A stretch of 64,000 bases of DNA, from assembly GCA_021014325.1 (NCBI GenBank), contig CM037462.1:21472135-21536134 (forward strand), read 5' to 3'. Below the pieces are notes generated by a model. It was not told where the DNA came from and made no database searches. It saw nothing but the letters and a program-made list of their open reading frames with translations. Made by a program: the position numbers and the translations under genes. Below, piece by piece: positions 49,001 through 61,000 of this stretch; the stretch's first letter is position 1; the number at the start of each line of letters is the position of its first letter. The stretch comes from Plazaster borealis. Lineage: Eukaryota; Echinodermata; Asteroidea; Forcipulatida; Labidiasteridae.

Positions 49001-52000
49001 TGCCTTTAAGGAACTGTGTATTATTATTATTGTTATTAAGAGTCAGTAATTAATGCAGTCAGTGGCGTAACCAGACATTTTCATTTTGGGGGCTAATCAA
49101 TTTGTTGAACCATTTATTTGTGCATTTTGTCGATCTCATTTAGGGGGGAAAGAGGGGAAACAACGGTTCTGAGCTCCCCCCCCCCCGCCCCCCTCTGAGT
49201 ACATCAATGAATGCAGTATGGGCAGCAACTACTTCTGAGTGTTAAAATCCTCATGTGTTCTCAAAACCAAGAAATGTCAATGTAAATTCTTCTAACTCAT
49301 GCAATTTGTTTTGAGATTCCTATTAAAAAAAGTGTTATTTCATTGTTTTTCTACAATACTTTCACCTTTTGATGGACTTAAATGTTTTCCTTTGTAGGGG
49401 TCTTGCGATGGTAAGTGGTATCTTGAACTGCTTGTCACCAAAAGAATTTTTTTAAATTTTAAATAATTAATGTAACTTTGGTAAAGGGTTTTAAAAAGAT
49501 TGAAAAAACATTTAGACTCAATGTCGTTTGCCAATCTTACCGTAACACATTCCGCAGTTTGGATCAATGCCAATCTGACCATACGGACAAGAGTCTGCAA
49601 AACACGGGTTGTTAAGAAATATCATAATTAGTATTTAAAAAAAGCAAGAAGAAGAAGAAGAAGAAATATCAGCTGCAACAACAACAATAATATTATTTCT
49701 TCAATTATTTTTTCTAGTTAATTTAAATTTGGCTCAGGGCCTTGGGAAATGATTATCAGGAAAAAAATTTAAACAAAGTAAACAAATTAGAATCAATGCA
49801 TGTTTCAATTAGAATGTGGAAAACTGAGTTGGTGACCTGCCAATTGCTCGATAAAGGAACAAATAGACAAAAAAAACCCAATAATTTAATGAACTGAGCA
49901 GCTGCGGTTGAGCCTTGTAAAAGGCTTTAACGTCAGCATTTTGCATCCCCCAAAACTTTTAAATTTATCAAAATCAGCTATGGGGAATCACATGTTATTG
50001 GTATAATGACAGGACTCTTTTTGGGCTTTCAGATTGCATCAAATCTATAAAAGCATTTAAACAGCTTTAGTGGTAATTTTTTTAATTTAGTTTGAATGTT
50101 GACAGACAAACATAAAGACAACGACAGACCATGTTTAGGAAAGTGACATAGTGGGCATTCCACAGGTTGTGACTATGATCCCTTTTCTTTAATCTTTTCT
50201 GTTTTAAACATTGTGGGCATGACCCCACAATGTAAGAAAAGCCCACAAGTACAGATCCTACTTACAAGTAGCCCCTCAATGTAGCTCTTGTAAGCACAGA
50301 CAGACAGACAGAGAGACATACAGACCAGGTAAGCTCAGACAGACAGACAGACATAAATCAGTTTCACATAGGCTACAGCTGCCATATGCAGCAGCTCACC
50401 AAAAATCAATCAATCAATCAAAAGTCATGTTTATAGCGCCAAATCAAAAGTTTGCTTTCAGGCGCCGAGGCACAAATTGAATGGTTATGAATGGTTAGTA
50501 AGACTGCTGGAACAGGTGAGCTTTGAGGAAAAAAGAAAAATCACACACTAAATTACCAGTATCACTTCTAAAGAGCCAGTGATATCAGACTTTAAAGTAA
50601 ATGTCACCACGACACCATACGCTATATCAATTTGTACTTGTGCTGGATCATTTTCATTCTTCGAGGTCAGCTGACATGTTTTACATAGCTGTTCATTTCA
50701 ATAGTTTGTTTGGAAATGCCAGATTTAAATTTGTAAATTTATACCAAGAATGAAAGAAAGAATTAAATATTGAGTGGTAAGTCGAATGTATACTTACTTT
50801 GGCAGTTTTCACCTCTAAATCCTCCTTCACAACGTACACCAGTCGGGCATACACCAGAACCTTTGTCACAAACTTCACCATTGGCACAATGACACTCCAG
50901 GGCACAATTAATTCCGAACTGACCACCAGGACAAACTACATTTAAAAGTAGAGTAGAATTACAGCTTTTTATGTACATTTAATAAGGCAATGTGAACTGT
51001 TGGTTAAATTTCTACATGTTTGCCATTTTCAGCAGCAAATATGAAATTAATATTGAAAACACCCGATATGCCATAGTGTGCACTGCTACTGCGTATAAGG
51101 ATCAATGGTTGACACATTTTTGTTTAGATTGAACATTTTTTTTCCTTTCCTATAGATCTTTTTAACCACTTCACGTCAAAAGGCGTGTTTACACGCCAAA
51201 TTCTTCTGGACTGGTCTAAAGTGGACATTTTTAGCGCCATCAATTTTTGCAGTTAGTCAGACGGCTGATGAGTAAATCCACCTGGACATTCCATTGTGTA
51301 TCAAGCACAGGCATGCACCTACCTCGCTACACTTTGTTTAACCCGTACACAGAGGGACACCAGGCACTGGAAATCTCACTTGTATTGTCCCTTTTTCCTG
51401 CCGGTTATTGAGTAATCCCGATTCCAGACCTTTGTCCCTTTGTTGTACAAATATGACACGCACTAATGGACAGGCTGTCACCATTGTTTATCATTGTATT
51501 CGACTCAATGCGAGGTAAGTCCAGTGTTCCGAAATGCCAGCATACCATGGCAGATTATCGACTGTGGCTTAGCTGAGGTTTGCGATTCGTGGTGAGTGCA
51601 TACTCATATTTTCTCACAAGACAACAACAGATCCCAGTGCTTATTATGAGGACGTTTGTTGTCTTTCCTTTGTCAAGTAAGGGTTTCATTGATATTTTTA
51701 AGGTAGATGATTACTCTAGAAGCTCAAAACAGTTGTGAAACTGATTACCATCTACCATGGGCACGGAAATTTGTTTGAAATACAATTATTGTGAAGAGGT
51801 TAAAAACACCAAAAGCCACAGATCAACTGACCACCAGTTTAGCCTTCAATTGTCTGTCTTTGAAATGGAAATGACGAATCTGGAAAAAAAATAAAATCCT
51901 CACCTGTATCACAATAAGTTGTATAATTCCTTACCCTGACAATTATCTCCTGTGAAGCCAGGTGCACATTGTACACCAGTTGGGCATTTACCATGTCCCT

Positions 52001-55000
52001 TGTCACACACTGCATTACCCTCACAATTACATTTTAGCTTACAACCAGCACCAAAGTAACCGTCACCGCAATCTGCAAGAGACAATAAGGCAATCCCTAT
52101 GACCAGTAAATAGAGCCATTTTGACTGTGTGTCGTTGTCTTTTGAGGTTGCAGATGAAAAAGCAAAGTAAGCTAATCTATTTATCCTTCTATTTGAACAT
52201 GGAACCACCTTCTGGTTGACTATTGCTATTACTTCTAAAAAGGATTAACGAACCAATCAAAGGTTGGTATACCAGTATGCTATAATAGTTATTTGGATTT
52301 ATTTTTCATAAAAGGAATAATAATACACAAGAGAGCTTGATCCTAGTCTATTTAAAGGGAAACAATTAGCTTAATATTATCATCTTGCTGCACTGCCCAG
52401 ACCTGGACTTAGATGAAGGCCATAGAGGCCATGGCCTGTTGCCCCTGGCCATGGCCTTGGTGCCCCTTGAAAAGTTTCCCATAAACTTTAAGATTTTCTA
52501 ATGGAAGTGCCCTTCGCAAGAAAATTAACAATGGCCTTGCTCTCTCCAAGATGAAATTCCAGGCTTGGTAGTCTGCCTATTCATTTGTCAGTCACAGTGT
52601 GTGCAGCTGGCTGCCATTTTATGTGTCTATCTTTGTATTTTGTTATTTAAAGAGGAAGGGAAATGACCAACTCAATTTTGTGATGTACTCATTTTCCGAT
52701 AGATATAGTCTTCATGTGAGTAGGGAAAAAATAAAAGTCTCTATAACCTCACGTTAAAATGGTGTAAATTGCCATTGTATTTAATACCCTTCCAGTGCAA
52801 AATTTGTCAACATCCAAAAACTTTGATGACATTCTTTGAAAAATGGGTCTCTACATTTTGGTACAGGGATGTTTTGGTTCATAACTGACTTTCGATAATA
52901 TTCAATCAAAATGGCCTTGAATTTGGAATGTAAAGATCCATTAGTTGTTGAAATCCAATGACGTCATTTTTCAAATTTCGCTCTGAAAAGGTCAGATAAT
53001 ATTTTTTTTTAAAGTCTTGACTGTTTGTGAAAAGCCGTGTTTTGAGTTTAGCGCTTTAGTGTGTTATTTTCGCATTTTTGTTTCGTATTTGTTAATATCT
53101 GCAATTGTTTATATACTAGAACATAGCTCATCAAGAATTCAACTGACATTTAGAAAGGGTAACCTCTTGAGTCACTGTTACAGTATGAGTTTGATTAAAA
53201 CCTACCATCTTCGCAATTCCTGCCAGTGAAGCTAGCTGCACATGTGCATCCAAATGGATCTGGAGGACACATCAAAGCGCCCACGCAAGCTGTAGCCACA
53301 TTACTGCTACATCTCAGCTCACTCTCCTGACCAAACCAGTTTCTGCCTCGCACTGTGAACATATGTAACAATGAAACAAAATTAAATCAAAATGAATCCT
53401 GTAGAGATCCTTGACCTTGAAAGTAAGACATTTTTTTAGTAAACCAAATAAATGACAACTTTTTCTACTTTTTTAGGGACAGTCCAATGTTTAAACAAAA
53501 AATTCAGGCCATATTATTTGTTTTTTGCCCTTACATAAATGTGTATTAAGCACTGTATCTCAGTACTATCCCGTCTCCTGTGAACTCCCCCCCCCCCACA
53601 CACACACAAATAAAAAGCCCTGGGAAAGAAGAAATTAAAAAAGAAAAATAATAAGATGTGTGGAGTGAAACCAAAAAGGCAATGCTAAACCAAAAATGTG
53701 ACGCGAAACCAAAAGTGTACCCCAAAATGTGAGACAAAACCGAAAATGCGATGCTAAAACAACAATGGCACATGTGTTACACCTTGAAGACCTTTCTATT
53801 GTCGATATACAATCAGCGCTGGTTGGCAATGAAGGCCAAAAGTTAGCAAAACATTTAATCGTGTTAACAGATGTTGTGACCAAGTTCAATATTTCTGTAT
53901 CTTTCAATTAAACAAAATACATCACATGATTGGTTGCTTTGTTTCTCAAAATTCAACACAATTTTTAAATATTTGTGTAAAATCATTACAAACTGTGGCT
54001 ATCTGTTTTTGCTTTGCATTTATGGCTTCCCATAGATTTCCATCCTTCTTTGGCAAAAACTTGGACCATGACGTTGCAATAGAAAGGTCTGTAAAACATA
54101 TTTTGGAAAACTATAAGCAATAGTATTTCTGTGCCAGTAGGTTTGAAGCACACTTTCATGGGTAGAGTATTGTGGCGTGTCGTGGCCGAGCGGTCTAGTT
54201 CACCGAACCCAAGATTTGGTGTTGTCAGCAGCAGAACGTGAGTTCGAATCCCGGTCATGACACTTGTGCCCTTGAGCAAGGTACTTAACCATAGTTGCTT
54301 CGTAAAACGTTGGGAAGGTAGTGCATTCTGCTCTACCAGCCAGGCTCCTAGTTGATGATACCGATGCCTACATCCTTATTAGGGACTGTGTGATGAAGAG
54401 GTTAACCCTGTTTCAGCCCTAGGAGTAGGTGGCAACGTGCCCCTGGTGACAGTTGATTTGGGTCGACAGCCCAAATCAGTTAAGTGTAGCCCTCTACACC
54501 TTGTTATGTTAGGCGATATCTCATTAAAAAAAATCTTTTTTCAAATTACGTGAATGCCTCAATCTCAGAGGCAGGCGCGCACGAGAGAACTTAAGACTTT
54601 ACATGAGATAGGCAATGAGTCCGACTATAGTGCTGTCCAAAATATCAACTTTAATTTGATAACAAGTGATAATCGATTGTCTATAACTATAATCAATAAC
54701 TCAATTTGTAACTTCACAACCAAGATGAGTTGATCAACTTACATGTTGTGTTACAGTGTGGACCACTGAATCCTGGTGCGCAGATACATTCTCCGGTCTT
54801 ATCATCACACTGACCGCCATTATAACAGAATGGACAGTTATTATCGCACGATGGACCCCATTTATTGGGAGAGCACTCTGAAAAAGAAATTGATCAAACA
54901 GGTCTTTATTACTATCAATTTAATTAAACTCAAACCAACACTAAAACATTTTTTTAAATGGGCCATGGATGCCATGGTCATACTTTCCAGTAACGTGTAG

Positions 55001-58000
55001 TTGGAAGCTTGTTTTTTATGTGAAAGGTGGGTGTGTGGCTAGACATTACATATGACAGTGGAAGAATTACTGGTTTGACAAGTTTGAAAACTTTCCACGG
55101 TTGAAAGGTTTGAAGACAGGTATCATTGGGATCTATCTAAATCTGTATTGGCTAAGTCCTCATCACTAATTATTGATGAGAACATAGATAGCCAATAAAG
55201 ATTTTGATACCCGTTTTAACAACTTGTTCAATGTTTGAATTGAAAACACTAGCAATATAATTGTCTAGTGAATTCAATTAAACAAATTGACAGGCAAAAA
55301 TCTGTTTAAATCAATTTTAAAAGGTTGAATTTTTGTCAAGGGTTTTTAATAAGGATACATCTGTGACCCATAACAGAATAAAGAAGCTCTTTTATCAGAA
55401 TAAGAAACAAAAATCATCTGGCAACTTACGTCTTACAAGGAGTTTCATGATTGCATGGTTCTGTAGAGGATGTCTACCATCTACGTAGCATTCATAGATA
55501 CCAGCATGATTGAGTTGGACATTAGGTATAGTGATGCTTGAATGGCCATTCCATGCAGTGACGTCAAGACCATCGTGTCTCCATCGAAGCTCAGACAGTA
55601 ATCCGTTATGCTGTGTCATTGTCAATGTTACATCCTCTCCAGCACTCGTAGTCAAGGTGGATGAGGCTGGAGATACATCACCTACAATCAATAATAAGCT
55701 CAGTTGGTGGACCGTTATATAACTGTGTCATTGTCAATGTTACATCCTCTCCAGCACTCGTAGCCAAGGTGGATGAGGCTGGAGATACGTCACCTACAAT
55801 CAATAATAAGCTCAGTTGATGGACCGTTATATAACTGTGTCATTGTCAATGTTACATCCTCTCCAGCACTCGTAGTCAAGGTGGATGAGGCTGGAGATAC
55901 ATCACCTACAATCAATAATAAGCTCAGTTGATGGACCGTTATATAACTGTGTCATTGTCAATGTTACATCCTCTCCAGCACTCGTAGTCAAGGTGGATGA
56001 GGCTGGAGATACATCACCTACATTCAATAATAAGCTCAGTTGATGGACCGTTATATAACTGTTGCGCACGTACGACTATCAAAATGATAACCTATACGAG
56101 GCACATTAATATGTAGTCAATGACTCTGTTAAAAGAAATAATAAGTTGTCATCAGTCAAAGATGTAAGAATACAGGAGAACTTTATTATAAAGCATGTAG
56201 ACAGGGTCATTGCTGGTATAACAATCTACAAGCATTAAACAATACAAACTTTCAAATTATAAGCCTAAAGGAAATCCTAAACTTTGCTCATAAAACGACA
56301 AAACAAATCATAACTCCATAACATGGTCTGATAAAAGAATAACTTCTCGCTAAATACAAGGCATATTCAAGATATCCAAACCTGTATAATTCTTTGTATA
56401 ACTATCAACAATCTAACCGATAGAAACAACATAATGAATTTATGTGGCTAGAATGTAAACAAACCAATCGGTGCTGACTGGCTAACAATAAACAAGTCCA
56501 AGAATCACTTTGGCCATAAGTCTTGTCACCATGGAAACCACTTGGCCCACTGGAGCAGCCTGCCTCCAGGGTAAGCTAATTAACACTACATGTACCAAGT
56601 AACTACCAAGAAACACTCAGTGGCCCTGCTAATATCTTGTGCTCATCAATAAACAATGTCCTATGGACCCTACACTGCACACCCATGTATACAGTGTGGG
56701 TTAACCTTGAGTACACTGATACTAATGCTGATACATGTACCAAGGTCTTTGTTCTGTACCCAATCATTCCTTTAGACAGGAGCTGCACAGAAAAGTATCT
56801 AAAATAGTTTCTATCTTTATAAAAGTATACAATTAGACAGTTAAATACCAAAATAATCATAAATCAATCAAGAATACTGAAATTTATAAATCAATAGATC
56901 TTGAAGAACCACTTAAATCAAATGTTCAGTCTTCCTAGAAAGTCAAAACTAAAGCTTTTGTCGCAAATCTTTAAAATGTCAAGAAAACAACAAAATAGCA
57001 AAAGTAGTGAAACTCTAAACTATCACAATTGAAATAATGAAAATAAACTCAACATACCTGTTAAAAGAAATAATAAGTTGTCATCAGTCAAAGATGTAAG
57101 AATACAGGAGAACTTTATTATAAAGCATGTAGACAGGGTCATTGCTGGTTTAACAATGAGCCAAGACCACTTCCTGTAATTCTAAGATGCACTTGCTGAT
57201 GTGGCATTTGGGTTATTCCATTCCTTCTTACAGGTAAATACAAGATAAGGGTTAAAGGTTGATACCAAAACAAAGAAAAGGGGTTATCAAAAATTAAAAA
57301 GGGGGGTCCAATTCTCATGGGCTCCACATAACTGTGTCATTATCAATGTTACATCCTCTCCAGCACTCGTGGTCAAGGTGGATGAGGCTGGAGATACGTC
57401 AACTACAATCAATAATAAGCTCAGTTGATGAACCGTTATATAACTGTGTCATTGTCAATGTCAACATTTCTGTCCCCTTTTATTCTTTTTAGTACGTTTT
57501 TCCAGAATTCTGAAAACAATTATACTAATAAATAAAGATTATGAAAAATTCGCTCAAATTAAAAAGAATCTAAGGTAAGGGGGAGACAGAAATGTTATCG
57601 CCTTAAACTGCATGGATTGTAATTTTCCTGACTAAGCGGCTGGCCGGCCCCGGAATCCGCGGATAGAAATTTAATTTGAACGATTTTTTGTGTAATCTTT
57701 CTTTATTAGTATAATTGTTTTCAGGAATCTGAAAAAAACATATATCACTGAGCATACTTGAAGGTAGAATTATATTAATTCGCTCAAATTAAAAAAATTT
57801 ATTGGGGAGACAGAAATGTTACCACCGGAATCCGCGGATGGAAATTCTGGCCCAATACGCGGCTAGCTTCAGGCTGGCCGTAGGTTGCTAAAAAGCCCTA
57901 TTGAATATTCACGGTTCACGGATGACTGGGTTTGCAACTTGGGCACAAACCGTGAATATTGACGTAAATATTTGCGATTGTGTGCACAAATCGCAAATAT

Positions 58001-61000
58001 TTACGTTAATATTGACGTCAATATTTGCGATTGGATGCACAAGTCGCAAATATTTACTTAAATATTTACGTAAACATTTACGTAAATATTTGCGACTTTG
58101 GCACAAACCGTGAATATTTGCGATTGGGGCACAAATCGTGAATATTCACGTAAATATTCACGTCAATATTTGCGATTGGGTGCACAAATGCAAATACTTA
58201 CGTAACTATTTACGTAATCATTTGCGATTGGGGCACAAATCGTGAATATTCACATAAATATTCACGTCAAAATTTGCGATTGGGGCACAAATCGTCAATA
58301 TTCACGTTAATATTTACGTGAATATTTGCAAATGGGGCAAAAACCGTAAATATTTACGTAAATATTCACGTAAATATATATTTTTAATGTCCCTTCAGGG
58401 CCACCATAAGTTGCCCTTAAAATTTGATAAATTTTATATCTTTGAAATATGATACACAAGAAATATTCATCAAATTTTATTCAACTTCCTTCATTTTTCT
58501 TTTCATCGCCTACTGTATTGTTACGCACAAAACTGGAAATGTATGTTACTGGAAGTGGCCTTAAAAAGGATAATAAAACATTCTATCTGAAAATGAAATG
58601 ATGACAAAAGTGAAAGAACCTATCATAAACAACCATTGTTATGTTCTTCCCTGCTCGTCTAGGTGACACTAAAATTGGTCTAGCGCCCTCTCGTATTCCC
58701 TTGGTTTTTTGCTACGTTAGTTTTTCTGAAGTTCCATTCTAGCCAAACCACTGCCTGAAAAAGTGTCATTCTTTTCACCCTTTGAAACCGTTTTGTTGAC
58801 CTTACCAGATACCAGAAGAATAGTGGTAAGCTTAAGATTCTTTCTGTAATAGTGTTACGGATTATTTGTCATAATTTGTTGAGCAGTTAGTGTGTAATTC
58901 TTGGACATGTTTTTCCCGCCAGAACTCTATACCGCACTCATTGTTTTACTCTTATTCACGAAAACTTCCCTTTTTGTTTCTTGGTATTTCCCTTTATGTC
59001 AAGGCCAGAAAGCCTAATGCGTAGACCGGAGAGCTAGATGTCTAGGCCTTTTTGCTCAGTGATGTTTACTACTTAAGGGGGAGTTATTATTGATCATTTT
59101 ATGTTTGTATAACTATACATTTAGCGTGTGATGATGTAAGACTAAACACTTAGTTTTTGTGTGCAAGGAGGCTTGCCTAAAGACGTGCACTCGCCATTTT
59201 TGTTTCGACGTCATGAATATTCATAAGATGTTACCTTATTTGGGCATCGCTTGGTTATGAATGGAGGGTTTACTCTCGCTGTAAGTTAGAAGTATATTAA
59301 GAAATGTATGCATTGTTACTTGTTTTTAGGTTGCTGAATTGACCTTTCCAGACGAGATATAAGCAGTACGTATTTTCTAGTTGAGGAAATCTTGAGCTTT
59401 AGAGAGAACAGTTCTGTAAGATACAACTTTTGGATATAACTTTTGGATATTTACATGCATTGGGAATTGTGATGTTTCTTTAATCAAGTGGGCGTTAGTT
59501 TGTGACCTTTTGACTCTATTACATGTATTCCTGATTTTATTGTACTGTACTTAGTTATATTTTACTTTCTGTATTTTCAGTTTTACCACACTTGTGGCAC
59601 ACAAGACGAAGAGAATAAAAAAGCAGTTAAAGTTATTTTCGGAGTCAATGGTTAACTTGTCGGAAAGAGGGCGCCCTGGCACCCCAAGTCCTTCACAACC
59701 ATGGACTTTACAAATTTCCTGAACCGAAGCAAAATTGTTAATTTTACAATCCATGAAAGTTTATTGTTTTTTGTTCTAAATAGGACACCATCAAAATGAA
59801 AATGAGTATTTTATTTGCATGTCCTCTGCGTGATAGCACGAGTTACCGATGTTCGCCGCTGTCCCATGCATACAAAAGTAAAACAAAAGAATTGTAAGAA
59901 TACTATGAGGATCTAGCCCTGAATGTTGGTTGTTAAAAGACAAACAATCAAGATTCCAACCAAATTGTTTAATATCTGGAGCATGAAGTATGTAAAAAGA
60001 CACCTTAAAGTGTAGCACGAGTCACAGTGGAATTGCCCATAAGAATAATAGGCCTATATCATGTATGTTGGTCTTTTATTGGTGTCGCTTGTTCTATCTC
60101 TCTCTGAACCAAGTCCAAGTTTTATATGTAAATAATTATAGCAAGGAGAGCTTTTCTAGGTCGTTTAAACATGCTAGAGCCCAACAGCTTCAAGGGGGCT
60201 TCGCCCCTGGACCCCACCAGGGGCCCTTGAGCGGGCCCCGGACCCCACGCCTTAATTGATCCTGCTGTGTCCCCCCCCCCCCACATTTCAAGACGGATTG
60301 ACGCCCCTGACAAGGACAAAAGCTCTAACTTTCCAAGTTTTGCTAGTAATTTATCATGCATAAGTAAGAATGACAGTTTTATGGTTTGTTTTGATTCTCA
60401 ATTAAGGTTATTCACAAAGTGGCCTTTGAACTACAGTGTATTGTGAGTAGCTCAGTTTTTTGTGATAATTTAATGATGTGTATTTTAAACCCTTGTTTTC
60501 TATTTACTCTTTATTTACAAGGGTCTGTTTTAGGGTCTGTTTTAGGGTCTGATTTAGGGTCTGTTTTAGGGTCTGTTTTCAGGTCTGTTTTCAAGTCTGT
60601 TTCATATCTGTTTTTGAGTGAGTTTTTTAGGTCTGTTTCAGTTGAATAAACTATTTGAGCAAGTCAGAACAGATAATCTTGTGTGCATCTGTAGCGTCGT
60701 ATGAGTTTACTCGTTGTTGAACCTTGTGTGAAACCACACTAAACCAAATCCAGGGGTTTGGATTTATACGACAATAACACCAGAAATTTATATCAAGCAC
60801 AATACAGGAGCCTCTATGCGCAACACAAATAGAAGCAATTTGCGTTGTTGGTGGAGGATTCAAGCAAGTGGCTGACCTTTTGTAGGCATTCAAGAAAATG
60901 TTTTAATGAAGATTTAAAAAAAAAAATCTTTGATCGGTGAGGCACAAATACACTTTACACACTAAATAAATCGACCAGAGAGACATGTTTCTCTCCACTG

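Noticed and set aside
54175..54262. Functional tRNA-Leu gene
   Set aside because: Boxes A and B and a near-closed stem are present, but the sequence continues into a SINE body shared with 27525-27815 and has no T-run terminator.
58853..59690. Solo LTR starting TGTTACGG with an AATAAA at 59610
   Set aside because: No matching CA end, primer-binding site, second LTR or target duplication could be seen.
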